Of a stretch of 64,000 nt of DNA, positions 10,890 to 22,660 are shown piece after piece. The notes below the pieces were generated by a model, which saw only the letters and a list, made by a program, of their open reading frames with translations, had not been told where the DNA came from and did no database searches. How positions within the stretch are numbered: the first letter of the stretch is position 1; every line of letters begins with the position of its first letter. The stretch comes from Amoebophrya sp. A120. Lineage: Eukaryota > Sar > Dinophyceae > Syndiniales > Amoebophryaceae. A program made the position numbers and the translations under genes. Location of the stretch: contig CAJINV010000004.1 of the NCBI GenBank assembly GCA_905178155.1, forward strand, positions 2,626,228 through 2,690,227, given 5' to 3'.

Positions 10890-13800
10890 TTACACGTCCT
10901 CCGGGTACGCCACCACTTTGCCTGTCTTATGGCGTTCTCAACTGTTAGTACATTCTCAGCTGCTACATGGACTTGTGATGCAAGAACCGCAATAGTGAAA
11001 GGAACAAGCTGTTGCAACTCTCGCATCACAATAAATTTGGCACTGATAATTTAGGCAAATTGTTTAGCCCTTCGGGAATTTTTTGCCACGCGCCGGAGCT
11101 TCATCAGCTTGATCGTCTGGCGGCTCATGGTAAATTTGCATGACAAATCATGCAACAGTTGAGAAGGTAACCGATTTGAGAACGCCATATGTGTCCAGAG
11201 TCACGGTCTTCATGAATCGGGATGGGTTCGGACATGGTCGGGGCTTGGGCAGATCGCCCTTGGTATCGCAAGAAAAAACTGTTTCACTGTGAACTTGTGA
11301 TGCAGGAAATGGCACACAGAACTCTTTGTCTTGCTACACCTGCAAGGCATTGGATTTTCAAGCGTGTAGTTTTCCCGTGGGAAGAGCGCATGACAAATTT
11401 TCAGTGTCATGTGTAGCAAACTTGTGATGCAGACCGTGCAAAGTCATCACAGTGAAACAGTTTTTTCCTGGGCTACTTGGTTGCCAGTTTGTACTGGAAG
11501 TATCAAATGCAAATATAGATCTGAGTGTGGAACACTGCAGCAAGCTTGTCGCACTAAATCTGAATGATGCAAAAATCTGTGTTCTTGCGTGAGTACAACC
11601 GAAAGCTGTCCGCGTTTGACCAAGTTGAGAGGGAGTTTTTCATGCAGGAAGGGCATGATAGAGACCTCAAAGTAGAATCTGTCATGCTAACTCTTCTTGC
11701 ATTCCAGACCTCATGGGTGCTCATGGAAAACTTGCATGACAAGTGTTCCAACGCGTTCCAGACCCAGACATATTTGCATTTTTTCATAGGAAGACTTCCG
11801 GCGCGAACTGCTCGGACAACTTCAACGACTCGGCGTATGGATGTGTCAGGATTGAAATCGTCAAAGTTGAAATAGTTTGTGATGCGTAAAATGCAACGCA
11901 GACATTGTCTCTATTGCAGAGGATGCAAGGGAGGCAGATTGTAAGCCTGTTGAGGGGTAGAAATAGAACTGCTAAAGTAGCATGACAAATGACGTCGCCC
12001 TTAACCAAACAGCATGACTAACTGGATTTAGGTTCTACCTAAATTTGTCATGCGCCGCTTGGAAATTGGGTTTCCGACTGGTATCCATTTTATGCATGGC
12101 AAATCATTTCAACTTTGTCGATTTCAAACCTGACGCTTCCATACGGTGGCGCCGGAGTTCTCCGAGCTCCCAGGGCCGCCGGTGCCAAGACGTTCCTCGC
12201 GAAGCGTTGCCACGTGGGCGGAAAACTTCGCGTCCGGGTTATCGAAGGGAAACGTCCCCCCTCCCCATATCAAGGCGGAACTTCTGACGCTGGATCTGTG
12301 GACACAAATCAGCTTTGTATTGCAGGAAGGGACGATTGCGGCCAGCTCCCCAATCTAGGTAGGGGCGTTTGGGTCTAGTTGCTCAGCATTGCAAACGGCT
12401 GCTCTTTGGGCCCAATAGCATGGAAAATCGCTTCAAAGGGCGCAAGCTTCTGCGTCTGCCCTTGTCTTCTTGCAAGACAAAGGTGATTCGTGACCGCATC
12501 AAATCAGCAACGCAAATCTTCGGACACATGCCTTTTCAATATGGGGAGGGCGAGTTTTTCCTTTCAATACAGGCCTCCCTCGACCTGGGTCGCCAGGGGG
12601 GTCCCCGCACACAGCTCCCCAATCGTTCTCGGGAACGGAGGAATCTTCTTCCCGGGGGGGCATCTTTCTTGCAACGGGTCGCCTTCATATGCATCTGCCA
12701 CTTCTTCTGGGTCGACGGCACAGCCGCCGTCCGTCAGGTCGACATGTATGAGGTTCCCAAGCGCTACATTCTCAACTGTTACATGAATTCATCGTCCACG
12801 CGATCAAGCTGCTTCGCGTGACAAATTTGCCTAGGGCCAAACAACACCTAAATCTGTGCGGAATTTGTAATGCTACAGGCGCAATCTCCCCCCTTTCACA
12901 CACTTGCTTTCCCATTCTTACGTCACAAATCCATGTAACAATTGCGAATGGAACAGTCGAGAACGCCATAATATGGCACCCGGGGTTGTCGCTCAGCATT
13001 GTAAAGGCTTGCGGGTCGCCGAAGAGGGACTCCCCGAACACGTTCGCCTCGTGCGTGGTGAAGATCACGGTTATACCGTAGACGGCCGCGAAACACATCA
13101 CGTTGCGAACCACAAGGGGGTATCCTGTGCAAAAGTATCGCACTCGTATTGCAGTCATGCATTATGTATTATGGTAAATCCGCATTATCTCATGCTGAGG
13201 AAATTTGTAATGCATTTATACGAGTACGATACTTTTGCAGTTCATAGGGGGTGACTTGTCGGGTCCAGGCCCTTGGTGGCCTCGTCCAGCAGCAGCAACC
13301 GGGGCCGCATCGCCAGGGCGAAGGTGATATCCTGTGCAACAGTAATATCGCAGTCGTAGTAATTGCAGTCATGCATTACAGATCTCCTTTCCAAGGTAAA
13401 ACTGCATGACAAATTCAATTTGCCATGCTGAGAAAATTTGTAATGCAATTTATACTAGTACGATACTACTTTTGCAATGCATAGGTGAGGCGGTACCGCA
13501 CGCGCTCCCCGTCCGAGAGGTTGATGACCGGTAAAGTTGTAGATTGGTATGTCGTCCCGGTCTCTTTGGGGACCGCGTCCAGGATTTCGGTAAAGTTGAA
13601 GAAGGACTCATGGTTCTTTTCGAAGCCCTCGTCCCACGTGGCAGCCTCTGAGTAGTTGCGGTTGGCGGGCCCAAACAGGCCCTTCCCGTGCTGCAACAGC
13701 TTGTCGTACATCAGGGTAACCCTGGCCACCAGCTTGAGGTCCTCGTCCGTCAACTTATTTGGGTTTCCCCCCAACAACTGCTGGCGGATACTCCGGCCTG

Positions 13801-16800
13801 GCAATGGCGTGTTGGAGGTCACCAGCTGGTAGTGCCGCTGCAGGCGGATCATGGCAATGTCCCGGTCGTTTTCGGGGTCCACTGCGCGCTTTTTCTCGCC
13901 CGTGTTTTCCGCGATGGGGACGCCATTCCAGCGGATCGTGCGCTTCCCCAGACTCGGTTCGGGGAACGCTGACACCAACTTCATCAGGACGCTTTTCCCC
14001 TGGCCCGAGGGCGCCGTGAGGTGCGTGATCGACCCGGCAGGGAACTGCAGGGTCTGCCCCCCCGTGCAATTCTTGTTGTTCGCAGCACATCGCACCGGCC
14101 ACAAATATTGCTGTGTGCCTTTTCCGATGTCGCCCGCGTATGACAGTGCGCAACCTGCTCCCTTGTCGCCCCTCATCTGTCATGCAAAACCCCAAATGAT
14201 CCAGTCGCTGCCCTGTCTGTGGCACTGTTTGCATGACTACAGATTCCGGAAGCCCAAACAGTAGTACTACATCAGGCACATAAATTTGTCATGCGGAGGC
14301 TCCACGCGTGCTGGTGTTTGTATTGCTGTTCATGCCAACATACAAATGACGGGTAGGCGGAGCAGTTGTGCACCCTCATACGCCGCTTATGAGGTTCACC
14401 CGCTCCATTTCGAAACTGACCCGATCCCGGGTCCGGATATTGTGAGGAAAAATCCCTGCTCCCCATATCTGTGATGCTCATTCTTTGTGGTCACAAATCA
14501 GCTTGGTCTTGCAGAAGCAGAAGGTACCTGGCTGTATTTTCCAAGCCTGTTCGAGTTGTATGCATAAGGCTACTAGCAGTTCGGCATGGCTGCAAACAGG
14601 TTTGCAGTAGTCGAAAGTGCACGACAGACTGGCTGCAGAATGCGCCACAACAAGGCTCGTCCCACTCCCCTATAGGCAAGACGAAGGCGATTTGTGCCCA
14701 CAAATCAGCATGACAAGTTCCCAACATTTTGATGATATGGGGAGGGGGGATTTTTCACTTTGATACCGGTCCGTCGAAATCCAGAGCGGGTGCGTGGCGT
14801 TCTCGCCCCGCGTGGACAAGTTTGCAAGGAAAAAACTGTGTAAGTGTAACTTTGTCTTGCAGACGTTGCAATACAGCTACACTTGTCTTGCTGGATATGC
14901 GTCAGAGGCTATTTTCCTACATGTTTTCGTGTACTAGCTTACGCATGGCAGGTTTTCTCTGTCATGCAAAACAAATCTGTGATGCTGTCCCTGCAAAAAA
15001 ATTACACTTACACACTTTTTTTCTTGGATAACAAGGAGATCAAATTCATAAACTTTGCCAGCAGTGGGTTGTAGGTCGCGGCCTGGATATTCCCGGTAGC
15101 GCCCATCAGCTCCCCGGTGATCCCCTGAATCGCTTGCGCCCCGGAATTATGGATTGTAAAAATGTCTGGGTCTGGAAAGTTACAACTTGTCATGCTGTCG
15201 TTGGATCCCAAAAAAATCTGTATTGCGTGACCAGCAACAGGGGTCCAGTTTGTGTTACGCGGAGAGGGCATTTGTCATGCGAAATAGGAATCAGGAAGCC
15301 ATCTAAAAATCTGTGATGCTAGATCATGCATTACATGAGTCATGGATCATACAAAATATGCATCACAAATCCCGGAATCTTCCAGACCCAGACATTTTTA
15401 CATTTGATAGGAATAGGCCGCCGTCACGTCTTGTCCCGTCAAAGCGCCGTACATCATGGAAGCCACGAGCATCGGCATGGCCATCACCCCACTGATGGCT
15501 CCCAGCGTCTTTTTCACGAAGAGAAACTTTTGCAGTTTGCGTTCAATTCGCAGAACTTGCTGCTCCGTTTCCTGGTTCAGTTCCACAAGATTCTTTCCGA
15601 TCTGTGCATTCTCGCGATAGTCGTTCAACTTTTCCGGGCTTCCAAGCTGCGCACGATACTCCTGCGCCATCTCTTGCGCCCGACCCAGCTCCCCGCGAAT
15701 TGCCCCAATTTTGTCATCCAGGATGGGCCAATGCACGGTCAGCAGCACCTGCACGACCATCACGACGAGGGGAAACATGGCCGCTGCGGTGCCGCCCGTC
15801 GCCCAGGTGGCCCCGAAGACGAAGAGCATGCTGGCACCGTGCGTGGCGATCGCAGGTATGTAGTCGAACAACATGGAGACCATCCCGGGAATTTGCTGCA
15901 GCGCCACCGCGGCGTCCCCCGTGAGAAGCCGGCTCTCGGGTCCGGTGGCTAGGCTGGAGACTTTTTCAATCAATATCCAAGAAAAAAACACAACCAGAAT
16001 CACATTTAGGCGGTTTTCTTGCATCAGAAACTTGCCCTCTCGCATGACAGATATTTTATTGCATTGCAAAATTATCACAAAGGGAATAAATCGCCCATAG
16101 CTTTTGGCTGTGAAGATGCATTTTTGCGCATGCCAAGAGTTTTCGTATATGCAAAAACGTTGGCCATGTGATCAGAGCCCTCGCCCCACAGACATGCCTG
16201 AAGCTTCTCGGGATGGTCTGAGATGCCTGCTCCTATTGAAATGGCTGACCTAAATGGCCTGAACTGGCCAGATCCCTGACGCGGATCCCCTAACTTACTA
16301 CGAAGGCAAAGCCATCGCGATCGCAGCGAAATGAAGGGAGTCCGCTCGGTCTAGACGTTCAGAATGACCATCCTGAGGGGGGTGACTCCCACCAGGATCG
16401 AGCACCTAGCCGACAGCATTGAGGGAGGTAGTCCCGTGCTGTTTAGCCCCTTGACTCTGACCAGGATCAGGCTCATCCCATGCGATGAATTGGAACAGGA
16501 TGCAACGCACGCAGCCAGAGGCTTTCGCCCTGTCTGCTGTGAGATTGAAGCGCTGGAATTGATTAGAAGAACCCCGCGCGGCGAAGCTTTAGTCACTCAG
16601 TGTGGCAGGTGTGTTCAAAGTCCAACAAGAAATGTGCAAAAGTAATTGTGATAATGTTTTTTCTTGAATTAATCAATTGAAGTTTCACATTAGTCTGAAC
16701 CCAGGTTAGCATGGTCTGGCGCGCCTGGTCGCAAATGATGAAGAGCAAAACGCCCCCCAACAGTGGCAGTGCAACGCTCTGCAGCACCGGCCAGGTCAGC

Positions 16801-19264
16801 ACCGTCCAGCCTGCTGTGCCTGCAACGGCGAAGCCTCCCTTGGCAGCCGCAGAGAACACCAATCCCTGCAGGTGCAGCAAGTTTCGGAGGATCAACACGC
16901 TTCCAAAAGAAGACGCGACCCCCATGGCGACGTACGCCATCAGGTAGCCCAAGTACTTCCGCCCGAAATGCTGGCCAAACGCAGTGCCAGCGAACAGCAT
17001 GCGCACCTTATCCTGAGTAAAAACGTACCCACGCCAGAGTTGTAATGCAGATTTGCAAAGACAGGAAGACTTGTAATGCGCATCCGCATGAGAGCCATTT
17101 CCAATTGTGCTTTGGAATTTCTGATGCTGTGAACAGGATGAGCAGATGAATCTGTGACGCGGCTGCACTTGCTAACCTGCACTATACTGCAGAGTGCAAC
17201 TTGTCATGCGTGACTCACAAAACTCCTAGGTTTGTGTTGCAAAATCCCCATCCTGACTCTGGTATGGGTACGTTTTTACTCAGGATACACCTGGCGGCAC
17301 CGGTGACAACCTCCCTTGAACTTCGCGGCATATCAAATGTAAAAGTGTCTGGGTGGTCTGGAAGATTGCAACTTGTCATGCTAAATCTGCAGCATGCAAA
17401 AATCTGTGTTGCATGATTACCAAAAGTCGTCCAGTTTTGACCAAGTCTGGAGGTAGTTTCTCATGAAGGATAGGCATTAGAAAGGTCTCGCAGAATCTGT
17501 CATGCTAGGTCCTGCATTCCAGACCTCATGGGTCATGGAAAAGCAGCATGACAAATCGCGCATTCTTCCAGACCCAGACATTTTTACATTTGATACGGAA
17601 AATCGCGACTTGATGCTCGCGACACCGCCCTTGAACTTGCGGTACGCGGACACGGTGGCGTTGCGCGCCCGGTCGAAGCTGTTGGCAACCTTCCCCAGCA
17701 AACCGCCTCTGGCTGACGACAATAGTTGTACCCGGCGCTTGATGCCCGTTTTTCGCACCAGAAAGCTCGTGCCTTTAATGTTCGAGGGCACGTGGAGGCG
17801 CGACGACGTCTCAACATCAAGGTCATGATGAACTTCCACGTCGTTTTCTCCATGCGGCCCGCCGTCCGCGAAAGTGTCGCCACCCAAACCGTTCAAAGTC
17901 GTTGGTGTGTTCATCATGGTGTAGCCTTTGTCCGTCGGATCGGGATCCGCATCCGGCAGCATGTCAAATGCAAATATGTCATCGATGGGTTTACTGGGAG
18001 AGTGGAAAACTCGTCATGCGTGCTGTCTTGAATAATTCAATGTAAAATCTGTAACTGTATTACATGACCTATTCTATTACCCCTCAACCTCCACTATCAT
18101 CCACTTTGACTTTACGACCAATCTGTATTGCATGACCAACGCGACAAAGTAAGGACCCGTTTTTTGATTGTCATGCGCATGCGCAGTTCTTAACGCGAAT
18201 TTACGCATGAGGAAGTCGTGCCCGGAACTACATCTGTCATGCTTGGCTGCACGACTCAGGAGTATGTTGATGTTCAATGATCGCCACTCACTTAGCAACA
18301 TCACAAGCTTATACATTATTCCAGACCCAGATGACATCATATTAATTTGCAACGCATACAGCAGGCGCCCTACTTCCAATAAGTCCTCCACCGGTAGAAT
18401 GAATTGCAAAAGTATCGCTATCGTACTCGCATAAATGCATTGCAAATTTCAGCATCATCCTCAGCATGAGAAATAGAATTTGTAATGCTGATTTCCATTC
18501 AAAAAAAGATTTGTAGTGCATGATTGCTGCACGACTACGAGTACGATACTTTTGCACAGGATAGGCAGATCCTCGTCGTCGATGTCCTCGTCCACCTTCG
18601 AGAAGGCCACATCTCGTATCACGCGAAAAAGGTGTTACAGTTCTATACGCATTGTGTTGCGAGCCCAGCATGACAGACAACCTTTGTCATGCCAGAAATT
18701 GCTCCGAGTTTCTGTTTCATTTCATCGAGTTCATTTCCCTCAATATGGTTTGCGCATTGCAAGTTGTCCTTCTCGTCAAGCAGAGAAATGAACTTGTGTT
18801 GCTGAAGTTTTTACAAAATCAAATGTGTAACAACTGTAGCCACGCTTTTTTCTTTTGATATCCCCTACCGTGGTTTTATTGTTACTGAAGCCCGGCAGGG
18901 GTGGGAGCTTTGACGCGGCGGTCCCGTTTGAAGATGTCCATACACGCCGAAGCGTGTCCAAGAACTGCTTAAACCGGCGAACGAATTTTTGCTGCTCCTG
19001 GTGCTGCTCCATCTGCGAGAGGAACGACGTGTTTTCATCATGGTGGTCTCGTCCCGTCGATTCCGAATCATCGAAGCTGGACTGTTGAATCGGCTTTATC
19101 GTTTCATCGTTCCTGGTCAGAGCATGATCCGGCGCAGGAGCTGCTTCGTAGGTCGTGAAGATGGAGGACCCTTTGATGTTGACGGCGACGGAAAAACTGG
19201 CCGAGTTGAGCAGGAGCAGGTGCAGCAGGGCCACAAGAAAGTTGCCCGAGGCACACAGAGCCAT
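10890..19264 (-). CDS. ABC transporter with one membrane domain and one ATPase domain; 18 introners
   Basis: Nineteen exons separated by 18 introners and no ordinary intron: 19264-18861, 18616-18564, 18397-18359, 17961-17596, 17330-17288, 17008-16672, 15973-15410, 15147-15031, 14820-14766, 14437-14381, 14138-13484, 13327-13247, 13120-12971, 12746-12570, 12239-12144, 11835-11789, 11500-11476, 11263-11190, 10927-10890. Flanking TSD copies are included, so five bases are dropped per junction, giving exactly 1,096 codons with the stop at 10890. The N-terminus is signal-like (NFLVALLHLLLLNSASFSVA) followed by an acidic linker. Hydrophobic segments follow (YLMAYVAMGVASSFGSVLIL, MLFVFGATW, MFPLVVMVVQVLL). 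The ATPase has Walker A APSGQGKSVL, signature NLSDGERVRYRL (Asp in place of the usual second Gly), Walker B RPRLLLLDEATKGLD and H-loop IFTTHEA. The Walker B exon is read correctly only after introner removal. Substrate and subfamily unknown; probably a half transporter that dimerises. Confidence 0.9.
10928..11189. mobile_element. Introner, family E (E1)
   Basis: 262 bp; TIR TATGGCGTTCTCAACTGTTA with inverted partner at the right. TSD TGTCT/TGTGT, four of five. Last introner of the ABC gene; removal yields the terminal reading LDTGKVVAYPEDV then stop. Confidence 0.88.
11264..11475. mobile_element. Introner, family G (G1)
   Basis: 212 bp; TIR AAAAAACTGTTTCACTGTGA and inverted partner. Perfect TSD CTTGG. 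In the ABC gene. Confidence 0.92.
11501..11788. mobile_element. Introner, family A (A4), one diverged arm
   Basis: 288 bp. The right arm is the standard family-A core; the left arm is diverged (AGATCTGAGTGTGGAAC). Perfect TSD GGAAG. In the ABC gene, 25 bases from G1. Confidence 0.88.
11836..12143. mobile_element. Introner, family I
   Basis: 308 bp; TIR GGATTGAAATCGTCAAAGTT at the left and an imperfect inverted copy at the right. TSD CGGCG/CGGTG, four of five. In the ABC gene; without excision the reading frame stops inside the right arm. Confidence 0.88.
12240..12569. mobile_element. Introner, family D (D1)
   Basis: 330 bp; arms contain CCTCCCCATA and TATGGGGAGG near the ends. The flanking 5-mers agree at three of five bases, so the TSD is worn. 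Excision still joins the ABC exons in frame (GGLDAKFSAHV). Confidence 0.8.
12747..12970. mobile_element. Introner, family E (E2)
   Basis: 224 bp; inner TIR CATTCTCAACTGTTACATGA and inverted partner. TSD ACATG/ATATG, four of five. In the ABC gene after the H-loop exon. Confidence 0.87.
13121..13246. mobile_element. Introner, family B (B4), short copy
   Basis: 126 bp, shortest family-B copy, with both TIRs intact and perfect TSD GGGGG. Lies between the Walker B exon and the H-loop exon of the ABC gene. Confidence 0.92.
13328..13483. mobile_element. Introner, family B (B5)
   Basis: 156 bp, family-B TIRs, perfect TSD GGTGA. Separates the ABC signature motif from Walker B; excision gives RLTFALAMRPRLLLLDEA. 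Confidence 0.93.
14139..14380. mobile_element. Introner, family F (F2)
   Basis: 242 bp; arms TATGACAGTGCGCAACCTG and the inverted GTTGTGCACCCTCATA. Flanking 5-mers CCGCG/CGCCG match poorly. Excision with five bases keeps the ABC frame (ISGGDIGKG). Confidence 0.82.
14438..14765. mobile_element. Introner, family D (D2)
   Basis: 328 bp; TIR TATTGTGAGGAAAAATCCC with inverted partner ending TTTGATA. TSD CCGGA/CCGGT, four of five. In the ABC gene. Confidence 0.9.
14821..15030. mobile_element. Introner, family G/K-like (G2)
   Basis: 210 bp; arms AAAAAACTGTGTAAGTGTAA and an inverted copy ending TTCTTGGATA. Perfect TSD ACAAG. In the ABC gene. Confidence 0.9.
15148..15409. mobile_element. Introner, family A (A5)
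   Basis: 262 bp, standard family-A arms, perfect TSD GGAAT. In the membrane-domain part of the ABC gene; excision joins VTAAYSGAQAIQG. Confidence 0.93.
15974..16671. mobile_element. Oversized introner, family K, carrying about 550 bp of unrelated sequence
   Basis: 698 bp with worn arms (TATCCAAGAAAAAAAC at the left, an inverted GTTTTTTCTTGAATTA at the right) and perfect TSD ATCAA. Deleting it with one TSD joins ABC exons exactly (LQLIEKVSSLATG). The central part, about 16100-16640, has a different texture from other introners (fewer TTGTCATGC-type motifs, a GC-richer block) and holds an open frame on each strand with no recognisable product. Confidence 0.85.
17009..17287. mobile_element. Introner, family C (C1)
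   Basis: 279 bp; TIR TATCCTGAGTAAAAACGTAC and its inverted partner. Perfect TSD CACCT. In the ABC gene. Confidence 0.93.
17331..17595. mobile_element. Introner, family A (A6)
   Basis: 265 bp, family-A arms. Flanks CGGCA/CGGAA match at four of five bases. In the ABC gene; excision joins SRFSAKFKGG. Nearly identical over its whole length to A12 at 40093-40354. Confidence 0.91.
17962..18358. mobile_element. Introner, family A (A7), long and diverged
   Basis: 397 bp with worn family-A arms (right arm contains CCAGACCCAGATGACATCAT). Perfect TSD CAGCA. In the ABC gene; the extra length is internal. Confidence 0.87.
18398..18563. mobile_element. Introner, family B (B6)
   Basis: 166 bp in opposite arm order to most B copies (the CACAGGATA end lies on the right). 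TSD GGTAG/GGCAG, four of five. In the ABC gene. Confidence 0.88.
18617..18860. mobile_element. Introner, family J
   Basis: 244 bp; left arm CGAAAAAGGTGTTACAGTT, right arm an imperfect inverted copy ending CTTTTGATA. Flanking 5-mers agree at three of five. Excision joins the first two ABC exons in frame (TTVGDVAFSKVDED). Confidence 0.83.
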
Positions 19265-20766
19265 ATTTTCTCCCGGGTGGCGCTCCAGGGCCGCGGCAAA
19301 GCGGAAGAGGGAATGAACTATCGGCGATAGGCTTTATTTAAAGGGAAAGGCACAATCCTTCCCTGCGCAATCAGCGCTCCAATTCTCGTCCGTTCTTCTG
19401 TCAGTTCAAATCAATCATGGGCACTTCTTCAACTTCTCGACGATGATTTAATATTTCCACATATCGAAAAATACGAATTCGAAGTTTATGAAAGGACAAA
19501 ATGCCGTAACCTGACAGGCACATGATAAGAGGGTGAGACCACAATGAATTCAGTTTTGCACGATCAAAAGGTTGAATTTTCAGAGTCCAAAGTCCGAGCT
19601 TCACCAGCATTCAAGGCACGACCGAAACATGGAAAATAACCGAGGACCGAAAATAAAGATAAACCGAAGGGCGAAATTGCGATCACCAAGCTTCTTGATC
19701 TTGAAATTCAGCAGAGTACCGACTCTCGAAATTCAGAACACCGATCTGCGAAAAGCAGAACACACACCGATCTACGAAAATCAAAACACCGATCTGCGAA
19801 AATCAAAGCCATCACTTGTTATACCGACCTGGCTATTATCAATCAAAAGCACTGCATTGCATACGCTTTAAACTTAAACAAAAAAGCAAGATTTGAAGTC
19901 TTCTCGCTTGATAAAAAACCAGAAAAAGCGTTTTCGCGAGACAGTAGTTGTGTTGTCCATGCTCACAGACCAAAAGAACAGGAACAGCCCTGAGTTCCTA
20001 CGGCCGCGACCCGTCCGGCGGCGGGGCGCCCACCAGCTTACAAAACCCAGTGGCTGTCTTGCAGTCGATGGGAATCGTAAAGTCAGCGCGTTTCATCATT
20101 CTTTTCTCGTAGTTCCTGTCGTTTCATCTATGGCGCCATGAGGTTGTACAGGTGCATTCTCATTCGCAAAGCACAGCCTCTCGTACTCGTAAAAAATCGA
20201 TAAGAAGCATTATTCATTTTCGAAAATTAGCGCTTCGGGCACCCGGAGGTGTATGCTACTGAGTAGTTTAACAAAAAAGTTGCATTTTTGGAAATTCAAC
20301 ACCAAATAAAGGACGATTCTATATCGGATGTCATTCAGGGTTTCGATTTTTCTCGATTTTTTTTGTTTTCTTCGAAACAGATGGATATTCATATTCTAGC
20401 TGAAACGGTTTCTGACTATGACTATGTAGTAATGTGACGATGGTAGATGTAAAGGTTCTCGTTTGGCGAGGTATCGTAAACCATCCTTGTAGTTTTTAAA
20501 CATGCCTGCATGCATTCAGGAAGCAGAGGCAGAGGTCGCGCTTTCATAAAACAAATTACATCATCGCCTTCGCGATACAAAGATGCACGGTCCTGCCTTC
20601 TGCTCCTGATCTGTCAAATCATATTTTTTTTGGGTGATGCTAATCATAGTTAGTAAAAAGGACTGACGAGGAGCTCCTCCTGCCTCTAGACCGCTTGTGA
20701 GTAGAACTTGCTTTGGATTTTGTTGCTTGAACGAGGTGTAGTTTGTGGCCAGCTCGCTCCGTATGA
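19265..20766. other. Intergenic spacer, no gene seen
   Basis: AT-rich spacer upstream of the ABC gene. Apart from the short tandem repeat at 19738-19805, I see no gene or introner with paired TIRs. Confidence 0.5.
19738..19805. repeat. Three-copy short tandem repeat
   Basis: About 22-26 bp units built on AACACCGATCTGCGAAAA, with the middle copy slightly longer (CACACACCGATCTACGAAAA). Lies in the spacer upstream of the ABC gene. No function inferred. Confidence 0.7.
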
Positions 20767-21316
20767 TTAAAACACCTCATCTATCAAATGCAAATATGTC
20801 TGGGTCTGGAAACTTCTAATGATGAGGGAGTTAGAATGTGGAGGCCACAAATGATGGCTCAGCATGACAAGTTTCTGAGCTTCTAAGTCTTGCCTATTCC
20901 GCATGACAAACTGCGTTTTTGCATCACAGAAAAATAGGGCCTTTGGGTAACGCGCATGACAGACTTAAGTAGGAGTCTTGCTAGCCTAGCATGACAAACT
21001 TTGTACTTTTCCAGACCCAGACATCTTTGCAATCCATATCATCCCGAACCTTCGCACAGAGGACCCGCGTGTTCAATTTTTCCGAGTCCTCTGTTTGCAG
21101 CAGCACCGGCGGCACTTCCTGCCGGGCGCACTGCGCCGTCACGCTGCCGAACATGCAGCCGGGGGGTGCGTGGCCCAGTCCGCACGCGTAGTCCTCCGAA
21201 CCTCCGAAGGTGTAGGAGTTCCCGGACGCGTATCCGAGCAAAAAAGAAGATTCGTGGGTTGTGTGCCTTTTTGTTTTTTGGCTGACCAGCATCACAAATC
21301 TGTCGGGCATGCGCAT
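20767..21316 (-). CDS. Small Cys-containing hypothetical protein
   Basis: Not recognised. The well-supported part is the exon 21240-21039, which reads GYASGNSYTFGGSEDYACGL then HAPPGCMFGSVTAQCARQEV and ends LNTRVLCAKVRD. A family-A introner (20782-21038) follows, and removal with one TSD gives EVF and the stop at 20767-20769. Four cysteines suggest a folded or secreted protein, but no signal peptide is visible. The 5' end is uncertain: the frame stays open to ATGs at 21316 and 21292, but that stretch resembles introner interior sequence, so the true first exon may lie elsewhere. About 100 residues in the minimal model. Confidence 0.55.
20782..21038. mobile_element. Introner, family A (A8)
   Basis: 257 bp, family-A arms, perfect TSD TCATC. 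Interrupts the small Cys-containing gene five codons before its stop. Confidence 0.92.
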
Positions 21317-21839
21317 GTCGACAGCAGAAACCTGTCATGGGAGGATAGCATGTGAAACCGCACTTGAATTGTTGAGCTGGGCGCGCTCAGATGGCACCCC
21401 GTCCACGATTTTCTCCCGATTTTTTTAGATTTTTTTTTTAAAAAAAAATTTTGAAGTCGATGTTTGCAGGTGCGAAGTGGCCTGCTTTGAGAGCCTGCTT
21501 GTGACTGCCGTCAGTCGTATCTCAGTACTACATCACGCCAACAGTATTTCAACTGCACTTGCCCGCGAGTCATCACCTGTTTTTTTGGTTGAGGTGAACA
21601 TATACAATAGCTGCATCAATACTTAGACATAAAAAGATCGTAGTGCTACTGTGTTCGCGTTTTTTTTTCAAGGAGTGGTAAGAGATATAGAGCTAGCTAG
21701 CACGCAATCCCGTTTTTTTTTTACTGTACATACACAATTATGTATTTCATCGTGATCTGCACGTCGCCCGGGTCCGTCGTCTCGCCACTCCGCATCGCCG
21801 CGTAGCATTCCCGCCTAAGCCGTCAGCTGTCTTTTTACC

Positions 21840-22660
21840 GCGTCCTCGTTGCGACTTCGGAACCCGCAAAACCCGATTGTGATTCATGATGTAGAGCGGG
21901 TCGATGCGGGGAAAAAAAGCGCAACCTTCCGTAGAAGGGAGGAAGAATCCACATCCATCCGTCGGCAGCAAGCAGCAGATCCAACAACACCACCGCTGTT
22001 TCGTCCGCATCTCGACGTCCACTTTCCAGTCGTCCGCGCCACAACGAAGGGTGGCGTATTCGCAAATCCGCATTCGCTCCACGCCGCCACCACAGCTCGT
22101 CCACGCTGCGATAGGAACCACCTGAGGTTCAAAGTTTGCGAAGGCGGACGGAAGTTCCGCCGTCGTTCCAAATCCGCACTCCAGCCTCCGCTCGTGGCTC
22201 CGTAGCAGCCAACTCCGCATCGCGTCGTCGCATCGCGGATCCACATCGCCGTTCGCAGGCGGAGCAGTCGGGCTCAACGCCGCAATTCCGCTTTCCACAT
22301 CTCGCTGCCACCGCCGGCAAGTCCACATCGCAGCTCCGCATCCACTCCTGCCGCCGCAAATCCGTCTACGCCGCCACGAGAACCACCAAAGGTTCAAGGG
22401 AAGCGAAGGTTGTCGTCGCGAAATCCACATCGCAGGTCCACCGCGCGGCTCCACATCGCAGCTCGCCAACGCCGATCCACATCGCCGCTCCACAGCTCCA
22501 CATCGCAGATCCACACTCGCTCGCTCCACCGCAAATCTCCGCTCACGCGGCGATGGGAACCGATGGGGGTTCAAAAAATTCCAACGCTGCGGTCGCGGCG
22601 TCCACATTCGCAAAATCCACAGTCGCGTCTCCACATCGCAGCCCCGTCGGCACTGAATTC
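21840..22660. repeat. Degenerate short-repeat region (TCCACATCGCAGCTCC-like)
   Basis: Many imperfect copies of a 10-20 bp motif around TCCACATCGC(A/C)(G/A)CTCCGC are scattered on the plus strand. Long open frames occur on both strands at once here, the usual effect of a short repeat lacking stops. I do not call a gene. Confidence 0.55.

Noticed and set aside
16364-16645. Gene inside the 698-bp introner
   Set aside because: Overlapping frames on both strands, neither with a recognisable motif.
21747-22634. Long minus-strand open frame of 295 residues
   Set aside because: It overlaps an equally long plus-strand frame and both follow from a degenerate short repeat lacking stop codons.
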